Assembly (NCBI GenBank): GCA_020049415.1
Contig: JAIFKV010000035.1
Span: 1 to 32,786, forward strand
Reading direction: 5' to 3'
Source of the DNA: Betaproteobacteria bacterium
GTDB taxonomy: Bacteria > Pseudomonadota > Gammaproteobacteria > Burkholderiales > Thiobacillaceae
DNA length: 32,786 bases
Program-made: the position numbers and the translations under genes
Shown: in pieces, positions 23,862 to 32,786 of the stretch
Layout: every line of letters begins with the position of its first letter
How positions within the stretch are numbered: the first letter of the stretch is position 1
Notes under the pieces: generated by a model
What the model was told of the DNA's origin: nothing
Seen by the model: the letters and a program-made list of their open reading frames with translations, nothing else
Databases searched by the model: none

Positions 23862-25145
23862 TCAAGCCTCCGCGCGGGCGACTTTGTTGACGACCTGGAT
23901 TGCCCGCAGTGCGGCAGCAGTAGCGCTTTGCACGGCGCGGTTCACATCCAGCGCGTTGGTGGCGCAACCTGCGCCAAAGATGCCGGCATTAGCCGGATCC
24001 GCCATGATGAAACCGGAAGAGTCGGACATCACTTCAGCCGGAATCTCGATGCCCTTGACCGAAGGTTCCATACCCAGCGCCAGCACAACCAGATCGTGCG
24101 CGGTGGCATAACGCTTGTAGCCTTCAACATTGACACCGTTGCAAACCGGATTGCTGTCCTTGTCTTCGGTGATGCGGGCTACCTTGGACTTGATAAAGCT
24201 GACATTCGGATTGGCTTTGACGTTTTGATAGAAGTCTTCAAAGCGATCAATCGCACGGATATCGATGTAATAAATCGTGGACTTGCCGGCATCGCCAAAG
24301 GCTTCCTGAACATAGTGGGTTTGTTTCAGCGAAGCCATGCAACAGAAGCGCGAACAGTGACGCAGATGATTTTCGTCACGCGAGCCGGCGCATTGGATGA
24401 AGGCAACATTCTTGGCTTCCTTGCCGTCCGAGGGGCGCAAGATCTTGCCACCGGTAGGACCATGCGGATCGGCCAGACGCTCGAACTCGACATTGGAAAT
24501 GACATTCTTGAAGCGACCATAACCGTAGTACACGATCTTGGTCGCGTCATACGGTTGCCAGCCCGTCGCCCAGACGATAGCGCCAGCATTCAAAGTAACG
24601 ACTTCTTCCTGCATACCGAGGTCAACCGCGTTGTATTTGCATGCGGCTTTTGCGGCCTCCCCATCGGCGGTGCCAACAATAGAAGAATCAATTACATAAC
24701 GCTGGGGATACGCCATGCTGGACGGCAGATAGGCCGCCTTGATCTTGCCCAGGTTGTAGTTGAATGCATCATCAATTTCAGTCTTCACCGCTTTGCCGCA
24801 TTCGCCGCAAGCCGTGCAGTTTTCGTTGACATAGCGCGGTTTCAACTTGACCGAGATGTTGTAAGCCCCTTTGTCACCCGTTATGCCGGTGACTTCCGCC
24901 ATGGTCAGAACTTGTATACGGGGATTGGCTTTGAGCCGGCGCAGGTTAATTTCCAGGCCGCAAGTGGGATGGCACATTTTGGGAAAGTACCGGTAAAGCT
25001 GAACGGTCCGACCGCCCAGGTACGGGTTCTTCTCTACCAATACGACTTGCTTTCCGGTTTCAGCGGCTTCAAGTGCCGCAGTCATACCGGAAATGCCGCC
25101 GCCCACGACCAGAATGGTCTGGTTGGTCGCCACTACAGACGTCAT
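23862..25145 (-). CDS. qmoA: Qmo complex subunit A (HdrA-like flavoprotein)
   Basis: A 427-aa soluble FAD protein. The dinucleotide-binding motif GGGISG is at residues 15-20, followed by LVEKNPYLGGRTVQLYRYFP and CHPTCGLEINLRRLKANPRI (58-77), which is characteristic of QmoA. A cysteine set CTACGEC (110-116) and a CSRFCC element (264-269) follow; the C-terminal GIFGAGCATNALDVNRAVQSA closes the flavin domain. It lacks the long FeS and MvhD extensions of QmoB. A strong Shine-Dalgarno GGAGG sits 6 bp before the ATG. It is first in the operon, behind a 220-bp gap after valS. No aprBA or qmoC gene is adjacent. Confidence 0.94.
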   Translation of the reverse strand: MTSVVATNQTILVVGGGISGMTAALEAAETGKQVVLVEKNPYLGGRTVQLYRYFPKMCHPTCGLEINLRRLKANPRIQVLTMAEVTGITGDKGAYNISVKLKPRYVNENCTACGECGKAVKTEIDDAFNYNLGKIKAAYLPSSMAYPQRYVIDSSIVGTADGEAAKAACKYNAVDLGMQEEVVTLNAGAIVWATGWQPYDATKIVYYGYGRFKNVISNVEFERLADPHGPTGGKILRPSDGKEAKNVAFIQCAGSRDENHLRHCSRFCCMASLKQTHYVQEAFGDAGKSTIYYIDIRAIDRFEDFYQNVKANPNVSFIKSKVARITEDKDSNPVCNGVNVEGYKRYATAHDLVVLALGMEPSVKGIEIPAEVMSDSSGFIMADPANAGIFGAGCATNALDVNRAVQSATAAALRAIQVVNKVARAEA

Positions 25146-25365
25146 GTATCGCCTCCGAAGGGTGAAGACTTAAGAAATTTGAAATGCCGGGCGAAAGAAA
25201 TATCCGCCGAACCGCCCGACAAAATAGGCGCGAATGTTACTCGTAAAGAGGTGGCGATCGCGACATTGGTTTAATCGAAAGTTCTTATGTACGAATAGAC
25301 TGGGTAAATCTGACGATAGCCAAAGGTCTTGTTTTTTTCTCGACATTGCGTGATTGACAGCGTCA
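25146..25365 (-). promoter_or_regulatory. qmo operon leader region with strong ribosome site
   Basis: The gap between valS and qmoA (220 bp) is AT-richer than the qmo genes and must hold the operon's own promoter if it is not read from valS. GGAGG (complement of 25152-25156) is the qmoA ribosome site. I see no convincing -35/-10 pair and no obvious valS terminator, so read-through is possible. Confidence 0.4.
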
Positions 25366-28116
25366 TCAGCCAAGACGAGCACGCTGTTCGACGACCTTTG
25401 CAAGCGTCGCGATGAAGTCTGCCAGTCTCTTTTGCTCTTGTTCTACTACAGCGGCAGGCGCCTTGTCGACAAAACTGCTGTTACTCAATTTGCCCTTGGC
25501 TTTGCCGATTTCCCCATTCAATCGCGCAATTTCTTTTTCCAGGCGAGCAATTTCGGCATCACGATCGATTTCAATATGTAACATGACCCGCCAGTCGCCC
25601 ACTATTGCTACCGGTGCATCGCCATCCGGCAGAACCGTCACAACCTGGACTTCGGATAGACGCCCCAGCATCTTCATATAGGGCGCGTAGATGGTCGCGC
25701 GCTCGGCATCACCCTCAACAAATAGCGGCGCTTTCAATGCCGGTGACAGGTTCATTTCACCACGCAAGTTACGCGTTGCGTTGACCAGTTCTTTCAATCT
25801 CACCATTTCGGCCATCGCCGCGTGATCGACCCGTCCAGAATCGGCATCGGGATAAGCCGCCAGCATAATGCTGTCACCCTTGACATTGGCCAGAGGCGCC
25901 ACGGTCTGCCAGAGTTCTTCAGTAATGAACGGAATGACTGGATGCGCCAAGCGCAACAAAGACTCCAGCACCCGCACCAAGGTTCTTCGCGTGGCGCGCT
26001 GCGTGGCCTCACCCCCATTGGCAATCTGAACTTTGGCAAGCTCCAGATACCAGTCACAGTACTCGTCCCAAACGAATTCATAGATCGAACGCGCTGCCAT
26101 ATCAAAACGATATTGGTCGAATCCGGCACGCACATCGCCGATCGCTTGCTCCAGTCGCCCAAGAATCCAACGATCGGCAAAACTGAATTCAAGTGGCAAG
26201 GCCTCATCGACACCGGTGTCATGCCCCTCGCAATTCATCAACACATAGCGACTCGCATTCCAAAGCTTGTTGCAGAAGTTTCGATAACCTTCGCATCGTG
26301 CCATGTCGAATTTGATGTCCCGACCATGCGTGGCCAAGCTGGCGAAGGTAAATCGCAACGCGTCCGTACCAAAACTGGCAATGCCCTCAGCGAATTCTTT
26401 GCGTGTGGCCTTTTCTATCGACTGCGCTTGTTTAGGATTCATCAAGCCGCTAGTTCGTTTTGCAACTAGCTCATCCAGTCCAATGCCGTCGATCAAATCG
26501 ATAGGGTCAAGTACATTACCTTTTGATTTGGACATCTTGTTGCCATGGGCGTCACGCACCAGGCCGGTGACATATACATCACGGAACGGCACTTTTCCGG
26601 TGAAGTGCAAGGTCATCATAACCATCCGCGCCACCCAGAAGAAGATGATGTCAAAGCCAGTGACCAATACCGAAGTAGGTAAATAGTGTTTGAACTCCCA
26701 GGTTTCATTTGGCCAGCCAAGGGTTGAAAACGGCCACAAAGCGGAAGAAAACCAGGTGTCAAGGACATCTTCATCGCGCTTGATGACACGTCCGGCCGCC
26801 TGCTTCTGTGCTTCAGCTTCATCCCGCGCAACGTATATATTGCCTTCATCATCGTACCAGGCAGGTATCCGATGCCCCCACCAGAGTTGCCGGGATACAC
26901 ACCAATCTTGAATGTTCTCCAACCATTGACGATACGTGGTAGTCCAATTTTCCGGCACGAAGCGTAATTCCCCGGTATCAACCACCTTGAGCGCCTGCTT
27001 GGCCAAACCCTCCATACTCATGAACCATTGGTCGGTAAGCATCGGTTCGATAACAGCGTGCGTCCGGTCACCACGAGGAATCATCAGCTTGTGCGGTTTG
27101 GCGGAAATCAACAGACCCTTGGCTTCCAACTCATCCAATATCTTTTGGCGCGCGACATAGCGATCCAGACCTTGATACTCGACAGGTCCAAACTCATTGA
27201 TCTTGGCGTCCAGCGACAAGATACTGATAGCTGCGAGTTTATGACGCTGCCCAACCTGCCAGTCATTGAAGTCGTGCGCGGGCGTTATCTTGACGACGCC
27301 GGTTCCGAATTCCTTGTCGACATAATCATCGGCAATGATAGGAATTGATCGTTCAGCTACGGGTAAACGTACTTTCTTTCCGACCAAATGCCGGTAGCGG
27401 TCGTCATCCGGATTAACTGCTACCGCAGTATCACCCAGCAACGTTTCAGGACGTGTCGTTGCAACAGTCAGGTATCCGTCAAGTTGCCCATGCGCATCCT
27501 CGATTGGATAATTAATCTCCCAAATAAAACCGTCTTCCTCAGCACTGACAACCTCAAGATCCGATACAGCGGTTTGTAACACGGGATCCCAATTGACCAA
27601 ACGCTTGCCGCGATAGATCAAGCCTTCTTTGTATAGCCGGACAAACACTTCCGTCACCGCAGTGGAAAGGCCTTGATCCATTGTGAAACGCTCACGCGTC
27701 CAATCCGGTGAAGTACCAAGACGGCGCATTTGTCGCGTAATGGTGGAGCCAGAGTGATCCTTCCACTCCCATACCTTGGCAAGGAATTTCTCGCGTCCGA
27801 GGTCATGTCGGCCTATACCCTCTGCATCAAGTTGGCGTTCGACAACGATTTGCGTTGCGATGCCCGCGTGATCGGTACCGGGTTGCCAAAGAGTATTTTC
27901 ACCCCGCATACGATGATAGCGAGTCAGCGCATCCATCAATCCATGCTGAAATGCATGCCCCATATGCAAGGTACCGGTGACATTCGGCGGCGGCAACATG
28001 ATGCAATAAAATTCGGCATCATCCTTACGACCCATATTGAAGTAACCAGCCCCTTCCCAGAAGGCATACCAACGTTTTTCTATGTCATGCGGTTCAAAAG
28101 ATTTGGCAAGTTCCAT
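25366..28116 (-). CDS. valS: Valine--tRNA ligase
   Basis: A 916-aa class I aminoacyl-tRNA synthetase charging tRNA-Val. The HIGH-type signature is [13 protein letters not shown] at residues 42-54 and the KMSKS loop is KMSKSKGN at 527-534. The large editing domain (CP1) lies between them (for example [20 protein letters not shown]). A C-terminal coiled coil ([20 protein letters not shown]) is typical of ValRS. Start: ATG 28116 gives [16 protein letters not shown], aligning with other ValRS N-termini; an upstream ATG (28131) and a TTG are less likely. It is upstream of qmoA on the same strand and downstream of the holC/DUF2486-like genes. Confidence 0.97.
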   Translation of the reverse strand: MELAKSFEPHDIEKRWYAFWEGAGYFNMGRKDDAEFYCIMLPPPNVTGTLHMGHAFQHGLMDALTRYHRMRGENTLWQPGTDHAGIATQIVVERQLDAEGIGRHDLGREKFLAKVWEWKDHSGSTITRQMRRLGTSPDWTRERFTMDQGLSTAVTEVFVRLYKEGLIYRGKRLVNWDPVLQTAVSDLEVVSAEEDGFIWEINYPIEDAHGQLDGYLTVATTRPETLLGDTAVAVNPDDDRYRHLVGKKVRLPVAERSIPIIADDYVDKEFGTGVVKITPAHDFNDWQVGQRHKLAAISILSLDAKINEFGPVEYQGLDRYVARQKILDELEAKGLLISAKPHKLMIPRGDRTHAVIEPMLTDQWFMSMEGLAKQALKVVDTGELRFVPENWTTTYRQWLENIQDWCVSRQLWWGHRIPAWYDDEGNIYVARDEAEAQKQAAGRVIKRDEDVLDTWFSSALWPFSTLGWPNETWEFKHYLPTSVLVTGFDIIFFWVARMVMMTLHFTGKVPFRDVYVTGLVRDAHGNKMSKSKGNVLDPIDLIDGIGLDELVAKRTSGLMNPKQAQSIEKATRKEFAEGIASFGTDALRFTFASLATHGRDIKFDMARCEGYRNFCNKLWNASRYVLMNCEGHDTGVDEALPLEFSFADRWILGRLEQAIGDVRAGFDQYRFDMAARSIYEFVWDEYCDWYLELAKVQIANGGEATQRATRRTLVRVLESLLRLAHPVIPFITEELWQTVAPLANVKGDSIMLAAYPDADSGRVDHAAMAEMVRLKELVNATRNLRGEMNLSPALKAPLFVEGDAERATIYAPYMKMLGRLSEVQVVTVLPDGDAPVAIVGDWRVMLHIEIDRDAEIARLEKEIARLNGEIGKAKGKLSNSSFVDKAPAAVVEQEQKRLADFIATLAKVVEQRARLG

Positions 28117-28230
28117 CGCGGACTCAAACATAAAATAAGAAAAAGAAATATTGAAAGGCAATAAAATACTTCAATATTTTTAGAGGGTAATTTGTTGCCG
28201 ACTTACATCGGAACAATTTCAGATTTAAAC

Positions 28231-28722
28231 CTATCCACCATCCAATTCTTCACGTATCAGACTACGTAAAGTAGATTCAAGATGAACCTTATGTTCACTC
28301 AACAGAGAATTCACCCTGGCTTCAAATTCATCAGCGAGTTGAATAATTTCCTGATTCAAACCAAAGTGAACATCATGGTCGCGACGTCTTTCTCCCAATC
28401 TCCGCTCAACTAGGTTGCCCTTTAAGTCATAATGAGGTGCTGCGGCCACCTCGGTTGAATGATCACGAAGTTGACGTCCTTCATCATGCGCAGGTTTATC
28501 TTCTGAAAGGAGAACATCGCTTTCGTCTGTTTTTGGATCAACCGCATTAATTTGAGCAGGTTTATCCTTGGTCGTTATATCTACGCATGGCTGATCGACT
28601 ATTACATCAGTCAGCATTGGAAAATCATCTTTAGAGACGAACTTTTCTATAAAAACAACCGGATCTCGTTTCTCGAGAATAGCATTCATTTTTTCATAAA
28701 TGCCGTGCGCATCTTCAGTCAT
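28231..28722 (-). CDS. DUF2486-like conserved protein
   Basis: A 163-aa soluble protein with a conserved N-terminal FPMLTDVIVDQP segment (residues 34-45) resembling the I/FP-x-LT-x-V motif of the betaproteobacterial DUF2486 family, a long acidic disordered middle, and a helical C-terminus rich in charged residues (FGLNQEIIQLADEFEARVNS). Function is unknown to me. Its start overlaps the holC stop by four bases (ATGA). This position, between holC and valS, is where such genes occur in betaproteobacteria, and it supports the family guess. Confidence 0.68.
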   Translation of the reverse strand: MTEDAHGIYEKMNAILEKRDPVVFIEKFVSKDDFPMLTDVIVDQPCVDITTKDKPAQINAVDPKTDESDVLLSEDKPAHDEGRQLRDHSTEVAAAPHYDLKGNLVERRLGERRRDHDVHFGLNQEIIQLADEFEARVNSLLSEHKVHLESTLRSLIREELDGG

Positions 28723-29144
28723 TTAGATGCCTCCAGATCATGTACGTCAAGTGAGTAGCCCTTATCCTTCAACGATCTAAAGCGAAGCCTGGCCAGTTCT
28801 TTATCTATGGGATCTTGTCCAACAATGTCGAGCAGTCTATCAAAGCGAGAAAACCATTCCGGCAACGCATCATCAAGATTGATAACCACATCAGACCGTA
28901 ACAATCTGGCGGGATCATGTCCTATCAGAATCGGCGTGTCACTCGCAAGACGATCATTACAAAGCGCATGGGGCACAAATGAACGGGGTGGATTCTGCCA
29001 AAACGCAGAGTCCAATTCACGTGCCAGTTTAACGTTCAAAGTGAAAACCAGAACATACTGCCCCGCAGACAAGGCTTTGACAGCAAGCTTACGGGCGACC
29101 TCAGCTTTGTTGGATGCATTGATATAAAAATCGATGCGTGTCAT
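28719..29144 (-). CDS. holC: DNA polymerase III subunit chi
   Basis: A 141-aa protein of the replisome clamp-loader complex. Chi joins psi and contacts single-strand binding protein. The sequence shows the typical opening RIDFYINASNKAEVARKLAV and the central LARELDSAFWQNPPRSFVPH, followed by the DDALPEWFSRFDRLLDIVG region. The holC stop overlaps the start of the DUF2486-like gene. In many relatives pepA precedes holC; here rplQ is directly upstream, with a terminator between. Confidence 0.92.
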   Translation of the reverse strand: MTRIDFYINASNKAEVARKLAVKALSAGQYVLVFTLNVKLARELDSAFWQNPPRSFVPHALCNDRLASDTPILIGHDPARLLRSDVVINLDDALPEWFSRFDRLLDIVGQDPIDKELARLRFRSLKDKGYSLDVHDLEASK

Positions 29145-29178
29145 CTTGCGCGTGTAGAAATAATAAATTAATTAGATC

Positions 29179-29210
29179 AAAAAAAAAGCCGGACTATGCC
29201 GGCTTTTTTT
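29179..29210 (-). terminator. Terminator between rplQ and holC (bidirectional)
   Basis: Stem AGCCGG (29187-29192) and CCGGCT (29199-29204) with a 6-nt loop is flanked by an A-run on one side and a T-run on the other, so it can work from both strands. It ends the ribosomal alpha operon transcript. Confidence 0.92.
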
Positions 29211-29223
29211 GCTTTTACCATGA

Positions 29224-29613
29224 TCAATCGACTACGTTAACGGACCCAGTATCAGCAGCACGTTCTACCAGTTCAACATATGCCATAGGTGCATTGTCAC
29301 CCTGACGGAAGCCAAACTTCAAAATTCTTAGATATCCACCAGGACGTTGCATGAAACGGGGACCAAGATCATTAAAGAGCTTTCCAACCAACTCCCTGTC
29401 GCGCAAACGATCGAAAGCAAGACGGCGGTTAGCAAGACTTGGTTTTTTGCCCAACGTAATCAAAGGTTCAACTACTTTACGCAACTCCTTGGCCTTTGGA
29501 AGCGTAGTTTTAATCGCTTCATGCGTGAGCAAAGCAATGGAAAGATTACGTAACAAAGCCTGACGATGGCTGCTGGTACGATTAAGTTTACGATGTGAAA
29601 GGCGGTGACGCAT
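29224..29613 (-). CDS. rplQ: 50S ribosomal protein L17
   Basis: A 129-aa large-subunit protein located near the peptide exit. The start [20 protein letters not shown] and the [20 protein letters not shown] segment are characteristic, and [20 protein letters not shown] is the conserved C-terminal part. It is the last gene of the alpha operon, directly after rpoA, with the terminator following. Confidence 0.98.
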   Translation of the reverse strand: MRHRLSHRKLNRTSSHRQALLRNLSIALLTHEAIKTTLPKAKELRKVVEPLITLGKKPSLANRRLAFDRLRDRELVGKLFNDLGPRFMQRPGGYLRILKFGFRQGDNAPMAYVELVERAADTGSVNVVD

Positions 29614-29628
29614 TTTCTATACCTCTAT

Positions 29629-30630
29629 TCAGGGCTTATCAAGGCCAGCAGGTGGCCAATTTTCAAGTTTCATACCCAATGTCAAACCACGTGCGGCTAA
29701 AACATCTTTGATCTCGTTCAATGATTTACGACCAAGATTAGGTGTTTTAAGCAGTTCGGTTTCGGTACGCTGTATGAGATCGCCAATGTAATAAATATTT
29801 TCAGCTTTAAGACAATTAGCAGAACGCACTGTTAATTCGAGCTCATCTACCGGGCGTAGCAGGATAGGGTCTATCGAACTCTGCTGGGAAACAAGCTTGA
29901 TTGAAGAAGTGACATCTGAAAGAGCAGAAATGCCTTGCAAATCAGCGAAGGAAGCCAATTGCTCAATCAAGACACGCGCAGCATATCGAACTGCTTCGGC
30001 AGGTTCAATTACACCGTTTGTCTCAATTTCCAATATCAACTTATCGAGATCTGTACGCTGCTCGACCCGTGCACTTTCAACATTGAAACTGACTTTCTTG
30101 ACCGGGCTATACAAGGCATCAACAAGAATGACGCCTACAGGACGCGTTTCTTCTCCAAGAATACGAGTGCTGGCAGGTACATACCCGCGACCGCCTTCGA
30201 TCTTGATTTCCATATCAAGATTGCCTCCCTTGGTCAGGTGAGCAATGACATGATCAGAATTGAGTATTTCGACATCATGACCAGCTTGTATATCAGCTGC
30301 TGTTACTTCGCCTTCACCCGTCTTCTTGATGGTCAGCAATGCTTCATCACGGCTATTCAATTTCACCGCGAGACCTTTGAGATTCAACAAGATGTCGACA
30401 ACATCCTCCTGAACACCTTCCAAAGCCGAATACTCATGAACAACACCAGATATACGAACTTCAGTAGGCGCAAAGCCATGCATAGAGGACAACAAGATAC
30501 GACGCAATGCGTTGCCGAGTGTGTGCCCATATCCACGCTCGAAAGGCTCTAAGGTAATGCGAGCCTGACGAGGAGAAATGCTATTCACCTCGACAATGCG
30601 CGGTTTTAGCAATTCACCTGTGTTTGACAT
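29629..30630 (-). CDS. rpoA: DNA-directed RNA polymerase subunit alpha
   Basis: A 333-aa subunit initiating RNA polymerase assembly. The N-terminal dimerisation domain shows [20 protein letters not shown] and the [20 protein letters not shown] segment. The C-terminal domain (about 250-333) has [20 protein letters not shown] and [18 protein letters not shown], which contact upstream DNA and activators. It is followed by rplQ 15 bp further on and preceded by rpsD. Confidence 0.98.
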   Translation of the reverse strand: MSNTGELLKPRIVEVNSISPRQARITLEPFERGYGHTLGNALRRILLSSMHGFAPTEVRISGVVHEYSALEGVQEDVVDILLNLKGLAVKLNSRDEALLTIKKTGEGEVTAADIQAGHDVEILNSDHVIAHLTKGGNLDMEIKIEGGRGYVPASTRILGEETRPVGVILVDALYSPVKKVSFNVESARVEQRTDLDKLILEIETNGVIEPAEAVRYAARVLIEQLASFADLQGISALSDVTSSIKLVSQQSSIDPILLRPVDELELTVRSANCLKAENIYYIGDLIQRTETELLKTPNLGRKSLNEIKDVLAARGLTLGMKLENWPPAGLDKP

Positions 30631-30673
30631 AGTGATTCCTTAACTATATTGGCACAGCGGGCCAATAAGACTG

Positions 30674-31300
30674 TTACTTGGAGTAAAGCTCAACAACGAG
30701 AGATTCGTTAATGGACGCTGGCAACTCGGAGCGCTGCGGCAAAGCTTTGAAAGTACCTTTTAAAGCCTTTGCATCAACCTCAACCCATTCTGGCAAACCA
30801 CGGCTTTGAGCCGCTTCAACAGCTGCCTTGACGCGCAATTGAGTTTTAGATTTTTCGGTGATTTCAACAACATCACCTGGCTTCACCTGGTATGAAGGAA
30901 TGTTTACACGCCGGCCATTGACCAATATCGAGTTGTGGCGAACAACTTGACGAGCTTCACCTCGAGATGCGCCAAAACCCATTCTGAAGGCAACGCTATC
31001 AAGACGTGATTCAAGAATTTGTAACAAGTTTTCGCCGGTAACACCCTTGCGACGGTCGGCTTCTTGATAAGTCAGACGGAACTGAGCTTCAAGAACACCG
31101 TAGATGCGACGTACTTTCTGCTTTTCGCGAAGATGAACGCCATAATCAGAAAGTCGCGGTTGCTTTGCGCCATGCTGTCCTGGTGGCTGGTTTCTGCGCT
31201 CAATAGCACACTTTTCAGTGAAACACTTCTCACCTTTGATGAACAATTTTTCGCCTTCGCGACGGCATTGACGGCACTTGGGATCAAGATTACGAGCCAT
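30674..31300 (-). CDS. rpsD: 30S ribosomal protein S4
   Basis: A 208-aa protein that nucleates 30S assembly. The N-terminus [20 protein letters not shown] has the zinc-binding cysteines Cys9, Cys12, Cys26 and Cys31, so this is the C+ form of S4. The S4 RNA-binding domain is seen at [20 protein letters not shown] and the [20 protein letters not shown] segment. In E. coli S4 represses its own operon; no equivalent operator was identified here. Confidence 0.98.
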   Translation of the reverse strand: MARNLDPKCRQCRREGEKLFIKGEKCFTEKCAIERRNQPPGQHGAKQPRLSDYGVHLREKQKVRRIYGVLEAQFRLTYQEADRRKGVTGENLLQILESRLDSVAFRMGFGASRGEARQVVRHNSILVNGRRVNIPSYQVKPGDVVEITEKSKTQLRVKAAVEAAQSRGLPEWVEVDAKALKGTFKALPQRSELPASINESLVVELYSK

Positions 31301-31317
31301 GAATTCTCTCCTGAGAC

Positions 31318-31710
31318 TTAGATGCGACGCTTCTTCGGCGGACGACAGCCGTTGTGAGGAACCGGAGTTACATCTGAAATACTGGTTATTTTGTAGCCCA
31401 GAGAATTCAGTGCCCGCACAGTTGAGTCGCGACCAGGACCAGGTCCCTTGATGCGCACTTCAAGATTTTTTAGACCATATTCCAAGGCCATCTTGCCCGC
31501 GTTCTCCGCAGCCACCTGCGCTGCGAAAGGGGTGCTTTTACGTGATCCTTTGAAACCGGCACCGCCAGCGGTTGCCCAAGCAAGAGCATTCCCCTGACGA
31601 TCAGTAATTGTAACTATGGTGTTATTAAAGGATGCGTGAATGTGAGCAACACCATCCGCAACACTCTTTTTAACTTTTTTGCGCGCACGCGCAGCAGCTG
31701 CTTTAGCCAT
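31318..31710 (-). CDS. rpsK: 30S ribosomal protein S11
   Basis: A 130-aa platform protein of the small subunit. Conserved segments include [40 protein letters not shown] and the C-terminus [17 protein letters not shown]. It lies 12 bp after rpsM and 17 bp before rpsD. Confidence 0.98.
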   Translation of the reverse strand: MAKAAAARARKKVKKSVADGVAHIHASFNNTIVTITDRQGNALAWATAGGAGFKGSRKSTPFAAQVAAENAGKMALEYGLKNLEVRIKGPGPGRDSTVRALNSLGYKITSISDVTPVPHNGCRPPKKRRI

Positions 31711-31722
31711 TATATTGTCCTA

Positions 31723-32085
31723 TTACTTCTTGATTTGCATCTGCTTGCGAGGTCCCTTACGGGTACGAGCATTTGTACGCGTGCGTTGACCACGCAAAGG
31801 CAATCCCTTGCGGTGGCGAACACCACGGTAACAACCAAGATCCATCAAACGCTTGATGTTCATGGTTACTTCACGACGCAAATCACCCTCAACCGTAAAC
31901 TTGGCGACACTATCACGCAGTTTGTCGATATCCGCATCAGTCAGATCTTTCATCTTGACTGACGGTGAAACACCAGATTCCTGACAGATCAACCTGGATC
32001 GAGTCCGACCGATACCATAGATCGAAAGGAGTGCGATTTCAGCGTGCTTATGATTTGGGATGTTAACCCCAGCAATCCGGGCCAT
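31723..32085 (-). CDS. rpsM: 30S ribosomal protein S13
   Basis: A 120-aa head protein of the small subunit. It starts [20 protein letters not shown], contains YGIGRTRS, and ends in the basic [19 protein letters not shown] tail. A GGGGG ribosome site precedes the ATG. Confidence 0.98.
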   Translation of the reverse strand: MARIAGVNIPNHKHAEIALLSIYGIGRTRSRLICQESGVSPSVKMKDLTDADIDKLRDSVAKFTVEGDLRREVTMNIKRLMDLGCYRGVRHRKGLPLRGQRTRTNARTRKGPRKQMQIKK

Positions 32086-32149
32086 GTACTACCCCCAGCT
32101 AACAAAACGATGGATTATAAAAAAAAATAAGTGCGTTGCCAAGCCAAAC

Positions 32150-32263
32150 TTAACCTTGGCGTTGTTTATGTCTAGCTTCAGAGCAAATCACACGGACAAC
32201 GCCATTACGACGAACTATTTTGCATTTACGACAAATTTTCTTGACAGATGCTTGAACACGCAT
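32150..32263 (-). CDS. rpmJ: 50S ribosomal protein L36
   Basis: A 37-aa protein. Translation gives [20 protein letters not shown] and then [17 protein letters not shown]. Zinc ligands are Cys11, Cys14, Cys27 and His32, so it is the C+ form. It lies 40 bp after secY and 64 bp before rpsM. Confidence 0.97.
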   Translation of the reverse strand: MRVQASVKKICRKCKIVRRNGVVRVICSEARHKQRQG

Positions 32264-32303
32264 GCTCAACTCCTTGATTTAAAATAATGCGAATGTTGGC
32301 GAA

Positions 32304-32786
32304 TTAGCGCGATACGAAGTTACCACCTTTGAAATTCGCCTTCTTCAATAACCCTTCATACTGATGAGTCATGACATATGTCTGCACTTGGGCCATGAAA
32401 TCCATGCTGACTACAACAATAATTAGTAATGAAGTACCACCAAAATAAAACGGCACGTTCCAACCAACGATGAGAAATTCTGGTATCAGACAAACCAACG
32501 TGATGTAGAAAGCTCCGATCAAAGTCAAACGCGTCATCACTTTGTCTATGTAACGAGATGTTTGCTCACCAGGTCGGTAACCAGGAATAAAAGCACCACT
32601 CTTCTTTAGATTATCAGCAGTTTCTCTTGGATTGAAAACCAGTGCTGTATAGAAGAAACAAAAAAAGAAGATAGCGGATGCATATAGCAAAACATAGATA
32701 GGCTGACCCGGTGATAAAGCAGATCCAATATCTTTAAGCCAGAACAGGGATTCATTACTTCCAAACATGCCGGCTATTGTGGCTGG
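32304..32786 (-). CDS. secY: Preprotein translocase subunit SecY, C-terminal part (partial)
   Basis: The frame is open to the window edge, which encodes PATIAG immediately before MFGSNE; only about the last 160 residues are present. They include transmembrane helices ([40 protein letters not shown] and others), the cytosolic loop [20 protein letters not shown] with [11 protein letters not shown], and a C-terminal tail ending [13 protein letters not shown]. SecY forms the channel for protein export and membrane insertion. Confidence 0.96.
   Translation of the reverse strand, partial: PATIAGMFGSNESLFWLKDIGSALSPGQPIYVLLYASAIFFFCFFYTALVFNPRETADNLKKSGAFIPGYRPGEQTSRYIDKVMTRLTLIGAFYITLVCLIPEFLIVGWNVPFYFGGTSLLIIVVVSMDFMAQVQTYVMTHQYEGLLKKANFKGGNFVSR

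Noticed and set aside
1..32786. CRISPR arrays, tRNA or rRNA genes, insertion sequences, prophage or toxin-antitoxin loci
   Set aside because: No regularly spaced repeats, cloverleaf sequences, transposase or integrase reading frames were seen; the only mobile-type DNA is the small palindromic repeats.

Overview
The window looks like chromosomal DNA of a betaproteobacterium, most likely a chemolithotrophic sulfur or iron oxidiser of the Nitrosomonadales/Gallionellales type. The reasons are a ribosomal alpha operon (secY-rpmJ-rpsM-rpsK-rpsD-rpoA-rplQ) followed by holC and valS, a betaproteobacterial pilS/pilR pair behind a PP0621-type gene, and a qmoAB-hdrCB electron-transfer operon of the kind tied to dissimilatory sulfur metabolism. 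This assignment rests on gene content read by eye, not on a database search. By inspection the left two thirds are GC-rich, and the ribosomal end is clearly AT-richer.

Layout. 1-1240: the 3' end of a Fic-family gene, a decayed fragment of a 2-oxoacid dehydrogenase E2 gene, and several palindromic REP-like repeats. 1245-4280 (minus): an SLC13-type anion permease and a phosphofructokinase with an unusual active-site loop. 4427-6218 (plus): a compact cluster of hypoxanthine-DNA glycosylase, HDOD protein and an AF1514-like small protein. 6342-10440 (plus): a two-gene RND efflux system followed by repeats. 10645-12380 (plus): glycerate 2-kinase and panD. 12755-14335: an unidentified Ala/Gln/Thr-rich protein converging on ampD and a thioredoxin-fold gene. 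14458-16399 (plus): a split aerotaxis-type receptor, with a PAS protein overlapping a transmembrane MCP that carries a CZB zinc domain, behind a good sigma-28-like promoter. 16444-19968 (minus): pilR, pilS, a PP0621-type membrane protein and a 102-aa unknown, with overlapping or nearly touching ends. 20042-25145 (minus): qmoA-qmoB-hdrC-hdrB, closed by a strong intrinsic terminator. 25366-32786 (minus): valS, a DUF2486-like gene, holC and the ribosomal alpha operon, ending inside secY.

How the genes work together. QmoA and QmoB are flavin/FeS subunits that in sulfur metabolism exchange electrons with APS reductase. Here the membrane subunit QmoC is replaced by separate soluble HdrC and HdrB, and no aprBA lies in the window. 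PilS/PilR would control type IV pilin through sigma-54. The PAS/MCP pair would steer motility by redox or oxygen through FAD, with a possible extra zinc or oxidant input. The most distinctive items are the qmoAB-hdrCB operon and the small protein after its terminator, the split PAS/MCP-CZB receptor, the PFK with GGGGT plus K132, and REP-like repeats, one of which sits inside an 18-bp duplication of the RND gene's 3' end.
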